From Betaproteobacteria bacterium HGW-Betaproteobacteria-14 (GTDB lineage Bacteria; Pseudomonadota; Gammaproteobacteria; Burkholderiales; Rhodocyclaceae), in the NCBI GenBank assembly GCA_002840845.1, contig PHCS01000006.1:17323-81322 (forward strand): a stretch of DNA of 64,000 bases. Direction: 5' to 3'. Under the pieces are notes generated by a model. That model worked only from the letters and a program-made list of their open reading frames with translations, had not been told where the DNA came from and did no database searches. The translations under genes were made by a program, and so were the position numbers. Positions 53,738 to 62,017 of this stretch are shown piece after piece; the first letter of the stretch is position 1, and every line of letters starts with the position of its first letter.

Positions 53738-55459
53738 ATGAACGGGGGCGTTTCCTCCTTTGCCCACCTTTCGCATGGCCAGCGCCGCTTGGTGCTGCTG
53801 GCCCTGCTGGTGCTATTGCATCTGCTGCTGCTGCAGGGCGTCGATAGCGGCGTCGGCCGCACCCTGCTGGTAGGGCACATCGGCCTGTTCATCCTTTGGC
53901 AACCTTTCGTGCGGGCCGAGCTGCGTCTGAGTTCCCTGCAGTTGCTGGTGATCGCCGGGCTCATTGCCGGCGCCGCTTTCTGGGCCAGCAACTGGATGCT
54001 GATCGGGTGGGTGATGGCGCTTGCGGGCATCATCGGCGGCAAGGTCTTTTTCTTTGTCGGACGCGGCGCAAAGCTCTTCTATCTGCTCGTCCTGGCCTAT
54101 CTGATCAGCGTGCTGCTCATCGTGCTGGTGCCTCAGGTGCTGCCCAGCCCCTTCGTGCTGGCCGGCGAATACCTGTTTCTGGCGCAGTTCGTGCTGCCGC
54201 TGCTCTTCCCCGTGATGGTGGTCCTGCCGGTCGAGCAGGAGGCCGAAGACCAGGCGGAAGTGGTCGATTTCGTCTACAGCGCCTTCATTTTCCTCATGCT
54301 GGCGGTGCTGGTGCTGGGCAGCATTTCCGCCATGCTGCTGATCAAGCGCGGCTACTTCGAGTCGCTTTTCGTCACGATCATTGTCCTGGGCGCAGTCCTG
54401 CTGCTGCTTGCCTGGACCTGGAACCCGCGGCTCGGTTTTTCCGGCCTCGGCATGTTCTTTTCCCGCTACCTGTTGTCGCTTGGCCTGCCCTTCGAGCGCT
54501 GGCTGCATGAACTGACCGACACCCTGCAGCGTGAGGACCAGCCCGACAGGTTTCTCGCCCAGTCGCTGCAAGGCCTGACCCGCCTGCCCTGGGTCAACGG
54601 TTGCGAATGGCGCGCCCAGGGAGGGGCGGGCGGGACGGGGCGGCGCGAGGGGCCGCGCACGGAATTCCGGCATGGTCTGCTGACGCTCGCCATTTACACC
54701 CAGCAACCCCTCAGTCCGGCGTTGACCTGGCATTTCGATCTGCTGGCGCAATTGCTGGGTGAATTCTACGAAGCGAAACTGCGTGCCCAGGAGCTGCAGC
54801 AGCTCAGTTACGTCAAGGCCATCCACCAGACCGGCGCGCGGCTGACGCACGACGTGAAGAATCTTCTGCAATCGCTCAATGCCCTATGCCTGGCGGCAAC
54901 CAGCGAGGGCGAGACGCCCTCACCGCAATACCAGGCCCTGTTGCGGCGCCAATTGCCCGTCATCTCCCAGCGGCTGCAGCAGACGCTGGGCAAGCTCCGC
55001 CGCCCGGAACTGGAAGGAGCGCAATTCATACCCGCCAGCCAGTGGTGGTCGGGGTTGCAGGCCCGCTATGCCCAGGCAGGGGTGAGCTTCTCGTCCGACG
55101 GCATTGTCGGCGAGGGGGAGATACCGGTCACGCTGTTCAATAGCGCGGCGGAAAATCTGCTGGAAAATGCCCTGGCCAAGCAGTTGGAGACGCCGGCACT
55201 GAAAATCAGCGTGGCGCTCAGTTTGCAGGATGGCCCGACGCTGCGGGTGTGCGACGGCGGGCAGGCGATTCCGGACGAGGTGGCGGACAATCTCTTCCGC
55301 GCCCCCATCGTATCGCGGGTGGGGCTGGGCATCGGCCTCTATCAGGTGGCCCGGCATGCCGAGTTTTACGGATACGAACTGAAGGTTGCCTGCAACGAAG
55401 CGGGACGGGTTTGCTTCGTGCTCGAGAAGTTGCAGCAGGAAGCGGCAGGCGAAGCGTAG
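53738..55459 (+). CDS. Membrane sensor histidine kinase, orphan
   Basis: A 573-residue kinase. About eight hydrophobic helices fill residues 15-230, then a cytoplasmic region with the H-box in TGARLTHDVKNLLQSLN (about 370-385) and a poorly conserved ATPase domain (NSAAENLLENALAK; VGLGIGLYQVARHAE). Starts at ATG 53738 or GTG 53720; neither has a clear ribosome site. Divergent from the sigma-54-dependent pilin gene, so it may feed an NtrC-type activator outside the window (inference). No response regulator is adjacent. Confidence 0.78.
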   Translation: MNGGVSSFAHLSHGQRRLVLLALLVLLHLLLLQGVDSGVGRTLLVGHIGLFILWQPFVRAELRLSSLQLLVIAGLIAGAAFWASNWMLIGWVMALAGIIGGKVFFFVGRGAKLFYLLVLAYLISVLLIVLVPQVLPSPFVLAGEYLFLAQFVLPLLFPVMVVLPVEQEAEDQAEVVDFVYSAFIFLMLAVLVLGSISAMLLIKRGYFESLFVTIIVLGAVLLLLAWTWNPRLGFSGLGMFFSRYLLSLGLPFERWLHELTDTLQREDQPDRFLAQSLQGLTRLPWVNGCEWRAQGGAGGTGRREGPRTEFRHGLLTLAIYTQQPLSPALTWHFDLLAQLLGEFYEAKLRAQELQQLSYVKAIHQTGARLTHDVKNLLQSLNALCLAATSEGETPSPQYQALLRRQLPVISQRLQQTLGKLRRPELEGAQFIPASQWWSGLQARYAQAGVSFSSDGIVGEGEIPVTLFNSAAENLLENALAKQLETPALKISVALSLQDGPTLRVCDGGQAIPDEVADNLFRAPIVSRVGLGIGLYQVARHAEFYGYELKVACNEAGRVCFVLEKLQQEAAGEA

Positions 55460-55466
55460 CGGATGG

Positions 55467-56801
55467 CTAGGCAGCGTCTGCGGAAGGCTCCTGTCCGGCC
55501 GACTTTCTGCCGATCATGCGGTGGACTTCCATGTTCCCCTTGCCTTTCAGGTAGATCGTCTGCGGCTCGTGGAAATCGAAACGATCCTTCAGGCGGCGCC
55601 AGGTGATGCCATCCACCTGGATCATGCCGGGCACGCCTTCCGAGGTGATGCGACTGGCGATGTTGACCGTGTCGCCCCAAAGGTCGTAGATGAATTTCTT
55701 TTTGCCGACCACGCCGGCGACCACCGGGCCGGTGCCGATGCCGATGCGCACTTCCAGGTGGGCCTCGTTGACCGTGAAATCGCGCTGCAGCAGCTCACGC
55801 ATGGCCAGCGCCATGTCGGCGATGGCGTCCGAATAGTCTTCCTGGCCGTCATTGAGGCCGCCCGCCACCATGTAAGCGTCCCCGATCGTCTTGATCTTCT
55901 CCAGGCCGAAGCGTTCGGCCATCTCGTCGAAGGAGGAGAAAATCCGGTTCAGCATGGCGAACACCTGGGTCGGCGCCATGCCCTCGGCGACCTGGGTGAA
56001 GTTGACGATGTCGGCGAACATCACTGTCACGTCGGCGAAGCCGTCGGCAATGGTCTGGTTGCTGTTCTTCAGCCTTTCCGCCACCGAGCCGGGAAGGATG
56101 TTGAGCAACAGGCGCTCGGAGCGCTCCTGCTCGATCTGCAGCAAATGGTGGGTTTCCGTCAGCCGGGCCTGCGCCTTCTGCTTTTCGATGGTGGCGAAAC
56201 GCAGCAGCAGAAACACGATGGTCGAGACCGCGGCGAAATTGAGGGCGAAGAAGACAACCGCCGTCTTGATGGGGATTTGCTGCTTCGTCTGGATTTCCAT
56301 CGAGGCCAGGTGAAAATCGAAGAAACCCGACATCGCCAGCAGGAATAGATAGGCGATGAACCAGCCGAACGCTTCGCGCACGCCAAAGAACAGTATCGCG
56401 CCGACCGGCGCCAGCAGGCCCCAGATGGTGATGCCGCTGGCCGTGATGAAATTGCCGATGCTCCATTGCACCACGAAGGGGAAGAAGAGGAACAGCGCCA
56501 GTTGGCTGAGGCGGAAGAAGTCGAAATTCCCCCACTTGATGTAAACCGCCAGGTTGGTCGCCAGCAGGATCTGGAAGACGAAAGGCAGCGTCGACGACAG
56601 CTGCGGGCCGAGGCTCCAGTAAATGACGAGCCACAGCATCGAGGCGACGCTGGCCAGACCCGTGGCGAACATCAGCAGCGACTTGTTCAGGCGCAGCTCT
56701 TCGCTGTCGCTGGGGTCAATGCCGGCGGTGCGCAGGCGTTCGAGTAGGCTGGGTGAGCCACCCGTCATGCGGGTCTCCGAATGGGTTGGGGCGGGGGACA
56801 T
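55467..56801 (-). CDS. Class III adenylate/guanylate cyclase with membrane N-terminus
   Basis: A 444-residue protein. Residues 40-200 hold about six helices; a short coiled-coil (EKQKAQARLTETHHLLQIEQ) joins to a catalytic domain with ADIVNFTQVAEGMAP (first metal Asp), FGLEKIKTIGDAYMVAGGL (Lys and second Asp) and LWGDTVNIASRITSEG. The substrate-lysine and metal residues suggest an adenylate cyclase. End lies 8 bp from the convergent kinase stop. Confidence 0.88.
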   Translation of the reverse strand: MSPAPTHSETRMTGGSPSLLERLRTAGIDPSDSEELRLNKSLLMFATGLASVASMLWLVIYWSLGPQLSSTLPFVFQILLATNLAVYIKWGNFDFFRLSQLALFLFFPFVVQWSIGNFITASGITIWGLLAPVGAILFFGVREAFGWFIAYLFLLAMSGFFDFHLASMEIQTKQQIPIKTAVVFFALNFAAVSTIVFLLLRFATIEKQKAQARLTETHHLLQIEQERSERLLLNILPGSVAERLKNSNQTIADGFADVTVMFADIVNFTQVAEGMAPTQVFAMLNRIFSSFDEMAERFGLEKIKTIGDAYMVAGGLNDGQEDYSDAIADMALAMRELLQRDFTVNEAHLEVRIGIGTGPVVAGVVGKKKFIYDLWGDTVNIASRITSEGVPGMIQVDGITWRRLKDRFDFHEPQTIYLKGKGNMEVHRMIGRKSAGQEPSADAA

Positions 56802-56873
56802 CCCCGTTCTTTCATCGGAGTTTCGCAGGAATGTGCCGCGCTGGCAAGGATGGCGGCATAGTCCGGGTCGCAG

Positions 56874-57284
56874 TCAAACGAACATGCCCGGAGGCACGCC
56901 GAAACGCTTGCCAAGCGCGCGGGCCTGGCGCGCATTGACCTGCCGCTTGCCGGCCAGCAGTTCGGAGACAATGCCCTGGCTGCCGACTTCAGGCAGGTCG
57001 CTTTGGCGGAGCCCATGCTGTTGCAACAAAAACGCCAGCAGGTCTTTGGGCGGGGAGGCTGGCAGTTCGTCGTGGGCTTGCTCGTAATCCGCAATAAACT
57101 CACCGAGCGCAGCGGCCAGTTCCGCGAGCGGGTGGTTCTGCTGTGCGCCCCCCGCATCGAGCAGTTCGTCCAACACCGCGACGGCGCGGCGGTAATCCTT
57201 CTTTGTGCGGATCGGTTTCAACGGGACCGACGCGCACAGGGCGCGATAATGGCTCAGCGCTGCTTCGAGTTCTCCCATTCGCAT
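56874..57284 (-). CDS. higA: HigA-type antitoxin (XRE HTH)
   Basis: A 136-residue antitoxin. Residues 75-135 form an HTH region (LRQSDLPEVGSQGIVSELLAGKRQVNARQARAL), preceded by a helical neutralising part. The ATG at 57284 has GGAAGGAG upstream. It follows the toxin gene after 4 bp, the usual higBA order, and probably represses the pair. Confidence 0.88.
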   Translation of the reverse strand: MRMGELEAALSHYRALCASVPLKPIRTKKDYRRAVAVLDELLDAGGAQQNHPLAELAAALGEFIADYEQAHDELPASPPKDLLAFLLQQHGLRQSDLPEVGSQGIVSELLAGKRQVNARQARALGKRFGVPPGMFV

Positions 57285-57288
57285 GTCG

Positions 57289-57576
57289 TTACTCCTTCCA
57301 TTTTCCGGCATCGTACTCGGCGTGCGTCATCACTGCGCGCACGAAGACCATGTGGCGGTTGAAGTGTACCGCACAGACTACCCGGTACTTGTTTCCGCCG
57401 ATATCGAACACGTACAGTTCTCCCGCCTTGTCGACGCTGCCGAAAGTGTGTTTCAGTTCGGCGAAGTTTGAAAAACTGCCAGAGGCGATCAAACCAGCCC
57501 ACGCCTGGAGCGGGCGCTCCGCCTGGGGATGCTTCCGCCAGAATTTCCGCAAGGGCTGAAGGCTGATCAGTCGCAC
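57289..57576 (-). CDS. higB: HigB-type mRNA interferase toxin
   Basis: A 95-residue toxin of the HigB family (PF09907 type): RKFWRKHPQAERPLQAW, FAELKHTFGSVDKAG, IGGNKYRVVCAVHF and HMVFVRAVMTHAEYD. These ribosome-dependent RNases cut mRNA. First gene of the unit; its antitoxin is next. The pair sits between the pilus operon and a cyclase gene, typical of a mobile TA module. Confidence 0.9.
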   Translation of the reverse strand: MRLISLQPLRKFWRKHPQAERPLQAWAGLIASGSFSNFAELKHTFGSVDKAGELYVFDIGGNKYRVVCAVHFNRHMVFVRAVMTHAEYDAGKWKE

Positions 57577-57676
57577 GGCGGCAGTTTATCTCAATACGAG
57601 ATATCTTGGAAGGCGATTGAAGAAATGCGACATGGTGCACGCATAGTTGAGCGTGCGCATTTGTATTGGTGCGGCT

Positions 57677-58384
57677 CTAGGGAAGTTTGCCGGTCGTAAT
57701 CATGCGATTCACAAGGACGGCGTGAGGCACCCATGTGACGACGTCGTCGAATCCGGCATCGGGTGTCCTGCCCACCAGGGTGTCGTCGTTGTCGGTGTTC
57801 TCCAACTCGTCAGCGCCTGCGGGCGCCGGGTTGGTGCCGCCGCTCATGTTGAAGGCGCCGGCCCCGTTGGCGCCGTGTGACAGAACCACTGCAGGCACAT
57901 TGCTGGCGATGGTTGCTGCGCAGGCGCTGTCCGCGCAGACAGTCAGCGTGCCCGCGCTGGCCAGCGTGAAGCCGACGGCACTGTTCGAAAAGGCCGCCGT
58001 CACGCGGTAGCGGAAGCGATTGTTCCAGGCATCGCGGCGGCCGAGGCCGAGATCCACCCAGGGAATGCGCCCTTCCTGGCTGGTGCAGGGGCCGGGCGTG
58101 GCAGAACGGTTTTCGAGGCCGTCGTCATCCGTGTCCGGGCAGGGAAGATAGGGTTTCAGGTCGCTTGCGGCATGGCTCGCCGCATAGCCCATGAGCGCTT
58201 CGCGGATGTCGGCAAGTGCCCTTTCGGTTTCCTGGCGCGAGCGGATCTCCTGCTGTGCGGAGAACGGAATCACTAGGCCCGTGATGAGCAGCGCCACGAT
58301 CACCAGCACCACCGCCATCTCGGTGAGGGTGAAGCCGCGGGCAAAAGTCAGTCGCTGCGGGACGGCGGTCTTCATGGCAGCCAT
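57677..58384 (-). CDS. Prepilin-like minor pilin of the MSHA-like locus
   Basis: A 235-residue prepilin-like protein: leader cut before FTLTEMAVVLVIVALLITG with Glu at position 5, then LPCPDTDDDGLENRSATPGPC and SACAATIA. Paired cysteines are likely disulfide-linked. The ATG at 58384 overlaps the large pseudopilin gene (a second ATG at 58375 is possible). Last gene of the minus-strand pilus operon. Confidence 0.85.
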   Translation of the reverse strand: MAAMKTAVPQRLTFARGFTLTEMAVVLVIVALLITGLVIPFSAQQEIRSRQETERALADIREALMGYAASHAASDLKPYLPCPDTDDDGLENRSATPGPCTSQEGRIPWVDLGLGRRDAWNNRFRYRVTAAFSNSAVGFTLASAGTLTVCADSACAATIASNVPAVVLSHGANGAGAFNMSGGTNPAPAGADELENTDNDDTLVGRTPDAGFDDVVTWVPHAVLVNRMITTGKLP

Positions 58385-60876
58385 GTCGTGGAAAAATCCT
58401 CTATGAACACTTCCTGATCTGTGGTGCGCTGCGAGTTGGTGAAGCCGAGCTGCACCGTCTGCAGGGCCGGACGGTAGCACATGTTGTCGCTGCCGCAACC
58501 CTGGCCGTCCGGGCAGGGAGTTGCGACATCGCAAGTGCTTGCCGGCAGCGCGACATCGTACATCAGCGCAATGTCGGACAGTGTCGCGGGATAGGCCGGA
58601 GCGAGCAAGCTCATGGGCCGCGTGACGTTCTTCAGAGCTTCAAGCTGCGAGGCGCTCGGACTCGAGTCGATCCAGGCCTCTGTGCGAAACGTGGTGTGGC
58701 TCAGGCGTGCATTGGCATTGTCGGCACGGCCGGTCGGGGTGAGCTCGAGGCGGACGTGATAGGTGAAGCTGTTGCCTCCCTCCGAGGCTTGCTGGCGCAG
58801 ATTCTTGAAGGCGATGCCGGGGGCGGCGTCCGGGTTGCGCGGCGGCAGCGGCGGTGTGCCGGCGGCGAGAAAAGCGGCGGAGGGAAAGCCATGCACGTTG
58901 TCGTCGAAGTCGGGTTGGTTGATGGTGTAGACAGGGGGGCCCGGATCGATGCTTGCCGTTTCGTGCCCCCAATACAGGATGGCGACGTGGCTGTTGTACT
59001 CACCACCGCAAGCAGTACCGCAAGGATCGTTGCGGCCAGGATTGGACGAGCTGATGTCGGTCTCGCTGAAGTTGGTGTTGCGGCTCTGGTCGAACTCGAT
59101 GCCGATCTTGGGGTAGTTGATCTTCGGCGTGAAGCTGTTGTTACCCGAATAGCCGAGGTGGCTTCCGCCCGCGCCGCAGGCGTTGAGGTTGTTGCGCGCA
59201 GGATCGGCGTCGGCGACGGCGAAGGCAAAGCCGTTGAGGCCGACGCTGCCGCCGACGTCGCGGAACTGGAAACTGAAATAGACGTGCAGGCCGCCGCCGA
59301 GCGGACGAGAATCGGCCAGCCAAGCGCAACCAAACAGATAGTCGGCATCGGCGTCGGCGGTGGTGAGGTCATTTCTGCCCAGAATCAGCCGGCGCAAGCC
59401 GGTGTCGTAGGCGACGAGCTGGCCGAGGCCCAGTTCGGCGAGCTTCGGCGACTCGACCGGGGTGAAGCTGCCGCCGGACGGAATGCAGCGCGTGATGTCC
59501 TGCCCGACCGCCTGGGGCGTCACCCGGTCGAACAGGATGTCGCCGGCGAAAGTCGTGCCTGGGGCAGTGAAGCTCGTCAGGTTGCCGCCTTCGAGATAAT
59601 TGCCGGGCGCGTCTTTCTGCGCCGCCGTGACGCGCAGTTGGCCGCTGCCGCGCTGGTTGGCGAAGAGCAGGACGCCGGCGCAGTTGGTGTCGCCGTTGAC
59701 CGTGAAATTGCCCGAGTTCGGCTTGGCGACGAAGACCATTTCCTTGTAATGGTCGTAATAGCCGAGCGGGTTCTGGCTGGCGTCGTAGCAGGTATTGTCC
59801 GGAATGCGGCCGGCGCTCTTGTCGATGGGCGAGGTGAAGCCGCTGATCGCCGCCGGGGTGAAACCGCTGGATGCAGCTTGGTCGCGCAGGCAGAAGGTCA
59901 TGCGGTCCAGCATCGCGTTGATGTCCGTGCGGAAATAGGCGGACTTGCGGATCGCGCCGAAGAGCGCATCGCCCGTCACGGACAGGCCGATGTCGTTGGC
60001 GACGAGATTGCAGTTCGCGCCTTGGCAGGCATTGGGGATGAAAGCGGTGCCCGTGTCGAAAATCTTGCCTTGGGAGGCGAGGGCTTTCGGGGTGTTCGGG
60101 TCGGTGACGGCACTGGCCTTGTTCGTGCCCGCCAGGTAATTGGTGACGCCGCCGAGCGCCGTCGCCGTGGCAGGATCGAGGTAGTTGGCGACATTGTAAT
60201 TGCCGCCGCAGCGCGTCACGTCGTCGCCGCCAGCTGGCGCGCGATCCTGGCCGGGCAATGGAGGTCCGGGCGAGAAAATCACCACCACCGGGCGTTCATG
60301 TGCGGAAGTCAGCACGCTGCTCAGGGCTGCGGTGCCATCGGCGACGACGATGTCGAGGTGGGCGAGGCTGTCCCAGTTCATGGGAGTCGCCAGCTGCTGG
60401 CGCTGGTGGCTGCCGGAGACGGCGTACCAGAGGCATTCGCCGTTGCCGTCGCGCAGCGGTTCGAGGCCGAGGGTGCGCCAGGGCAGGCGGCCGATCACCG
60501 TGGTGCTGAGCGCATTGCCAGCGAAGTTGGCGGCGTCGCAGCCTTCATTGACGCAGCCGACATTGTTGTTGCGGGTCGTGCCGAGATCGGGCAGCGGCAG
60601 ATAGCCATAGACCCGACCAGGCTGGCCCTGCGCGAGTTGCTGCTCGCGGTATTGCAGGGCATAGCCGATCAACGCTTCCCTGGCCTGCAGCAACGCTTCC
60701 TGGTTTTGTTGCGCGCGGCGGACTTCGACACTTTCCGGGGACAGGCCGCTGACGAGGTATCCGAGCCCGGCCATCACCAGCAGAAGGAAAAAAATCAGGA
60801 GGGCGGCGCCGCGCTGTTTGCGCGGCGGCAATTTTCTTCGCCGTCCTGCAGGGGCTGACTTTTCTCCCGCGCGCAT
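58372..60876 (-). CDS. Giant pseudopilin with C-terminal L-type lectin-like domain
   Basis: An 834-residue protein. It begins with a basic stretch and a prepilin-like leader (GAALLIFFLLLVMAGLGYL), then a pseudopilin helix (RAQQNQEALLQAREALIGYAL). The middle has many cysteines and N/D/G-rich loops. From about residue 520 on it resembles L-type lectins: VYFSFQFRDVGGSVGLNGFA, LGYSGNNSF, IGIEFDQSRN, HVAILYWGHE, NSFTYHVRLEL and the final strand IEDFSTTWLP. This would place a carbohydrate-binding domain on a pilus. It overlaps the minor pilin gene by 13 bp. Confidence 0.78.
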   Translation of the reverse strand: MRAGEKSAPAGRRRKLPPRKQRGAALLIFFLLLVMAGLGYLVSGLSPESVEVRRAQQNQEALLQAREALIGYALQYREQQLAQGQPGRVYGYLPLPDLGTTRNNNVGCVNEGCDAANFAGNALSTTVIGRLPWRTLGLEPLRDGNGECLWYAVSGSHQRQQLATPMNWDSLAHLDIVVADGTAALSSVLTSAHERPVVVIFSPGPPLPGQDRAPAGGDDVTRCGGNYNVANYLDPATATALGGVTNYLAGTNKASAVTDPNTPKALASQGKIFDTGTAFIPNACQGANCNLVANDIGLSVTGDALFGAIRKSAYFRTDINAMLDRMTFCLRDQAASSGFTPAAISGFTSPIDKSAGRIPDNTCYDASQNPLGYYDHYKEMVFVAKPNSGNFTVNGDTNCAGVLLFANQRGSGQLRVTAAQKDAPGNYLEGGNLTSFTAPGTTFAGDILFDRVTPQAVGQDITRCIPSGGSFTPVESPKLAELGLGQLVAYDTGLRRLILGRNDLTTADADADYLFGCAWLADSRPLGGGLHVYFSFQFRDVGGSVGLNGFAFAVADADPARNNLNACGAGGSHLGYSGNNSFTPKINYPKIGIEFDQSRNTNFSETDISSSNPGRNDPCGTACGGEYNSHVAILYWGHETASIDPGPPVYTINQPDFDDNVHGFPSAAFLAAGTPPLPPRNPDAAPGIAFKNLRQQASEGGNSFTYHVRLELTPTGRADNANARLSHTTFRTEAWIDSSPSASQLEALKNVTRPMSLLAPAYPATLSDIALMYDVALPASTCDVATPCPDGQGCGSDNMCYRPALQTVQLGFTNSQRTTDQEVFIEDFSTTWLP

Positions 60877-60901
60877 GGGATGGCAGGCCGGGCGCCGCGG
60901 C

Positions 60902-61402
60902 TTACTTCGCCCGTGCGCCTGGGCGCTTGACGGTGATGCTCCCGTCGCCCACGCCGCTGGTGGTTTCGCGCGTGGCGCGGTTGATGGCTTCGCCCACCTT
61001 GAGGGACGCGGGGGATTCCTCGCCGGCGACGACGGTGGTTTTGGCGGGGTTCGTTCTGTCGATTTCCACGCGCACGCCGGTGGCGGCATTCATGTCGTCC
61101 TGCGGCGTGCCGTTGACCCAGGTGGTCGATTTGCCGCTGCTGCGCTTGACGACGCCGGTCACCGTGAGTGTCGCGCCCTCGATGACCGGTTGAGATTCCC
61201 GGATGTTGAGCTGGCGCTGGCGCTCCAGTGCGGCGCGGCGCTCCGGCGTGAGGAACAGCTTGCCGAGTTCCTCGGCGGCGGCGGGCGCGGCGGGGAGCAG
61301 CAGGGCGGCGGCGAGGAGGGCGGCGGCTTTTGTCGGGCTGAAGCCCGACCTACGGGTGCGGCCAGGAGTTGGCGCCTCTGCGAATATGTCGGAGGTCATC
61401 AT
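60902..61402 (-). CDS. MshK-like secreted protein
   Basis: A 166-residue protein with a hydrophobic segment (AAALLAAALLLPAAPAAAEE) and a small periplasmic domain (GATLTVTGVVKRSSGKSTTWVNG). Position and gene order fit MshK, a small accessory protein of MSHA biogenesis; sequence identity alone does not prove it. The first 25 codons pass through a REP-like palindrome (61332-61353), so the start at 61402 (overlapping mshJ) is uncertain; the signal-like segment follows the repeat. Confidence 0.65.
   Translation of the reverse strand: MMTSDIFAEAPTPGRTRRSGFSPTKAAALLAAALLLPAAPAAAEELGKLFLTPERRAALERQRQLNIRESQPVIEGATLTVTGVVKRSSGKSTTWVNGTPQDDMNAATGVRVEIDRTNPAKTTVVAGEESPASLKVGEAINRATRETTSGVGDGSITVKRPGARAK
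61332..61353. repeat. REP-like palindrome half-copy (type B) in a coding region
   Basis: GTCGGGCTGAAGCCCGACCT and two more bases match the REP-like unit at 43079-43137 in inverted orientation. It encodes part of the N-terminus of the MshK-like protein. Confidence 0.55.
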
Positions 61403-62016
61403 GCGGCCTTTTTCTCGCGGACGGTGATCCAGTCGATGGTGCAGTCGGCGCCCAGCTGAGGCGGGATGCCGCTGCTGTCGCTGGCGCGCGGCAGGCGCTC
61501 GACGTCGCAGCGGCGCACGCGTATGTAGGCGTGCGCGGATGCGCGCAGGTCGGAGAGGAAGTTGAGCAGATCTTCTTCATGCAGCAGCTTCATGCGCAGC
61601 TGCATTGTGCTGGTCAGGTACACGTAGCTGCCGCTGCTGCCGGGGAGGATGCCGGCATCGAGCACCTGTTGCGGTGCGATTTCGTATCGCACATCGATCA
61701 GCTTGCGCGCTTCCTTGATTCTGCGAATCAGTTCGATCCAGTCAAGGCGGAGCTCCTCGCCGAAAATGCCGCGGTTCGACAATTCGTTGAAGCGGGCGAT
61801 CTTTTTCTTGATTTCCAGCTCCTCGTCGCGGGCGCGCGCGAGCTTTTCCTGGCTTTCCTTCTGCCGTGCCTGCGCCATTGCCTTGCCTTTCTTTTCAGCC
61901 TCATGCAGTTGCAGCGAGGCGTACACGACGCCGGCGCCGATGATGATCATGATGACCGCGGCAGCCAGGCTGAGGCTGATGCGGCTGAAGTCTTCCTTGG
62001 TGATGGTGGCGCCCAT
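61399..62016 (-). CDS. mshJ: MshJ-like pilus assembly protein (PilO type)
   Basis: A 205-residue bitopic protein: one helix (LAAAVIMIIIGAGVVYA) near residue 20, a coiled-coil (EKKGKAMAQARQKESQEKL), then a ferredoxin-like periplasmic domain. This is the PilO/MshJ layout that links inner-membrane platform parts. ATG at 62016 overlaps the stop of the mshI-like gene. Order G-I-J-K fits the MSHA operon. Confidence 0.75.
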   Translation of the reverse strand: MGATITKEDFSRISLSLAAAVIMIIIGAGVVYASLQLHEAEKKGKAMAQARQKESQEKLARARDEELEIKKKIARFNELSNRGIFGEELRLDWIELIRRIKEARKLIDVRYEIAPQQVLDAGILPGSSGSYVYLTSTMQLRMKLLHEEDLLNFLSDLRASAHAYIRVRRCDVERLPRASDSSGIPPQLGADCTIDWITVREKKAA

Positions 62017-62017
62017 G

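Noticed and set aside
58696..60858. 720-codon open frame on the plus strand
   Set aside because: Antisense shadow of the large pseudopilin gene, with no domain or ribosome site.
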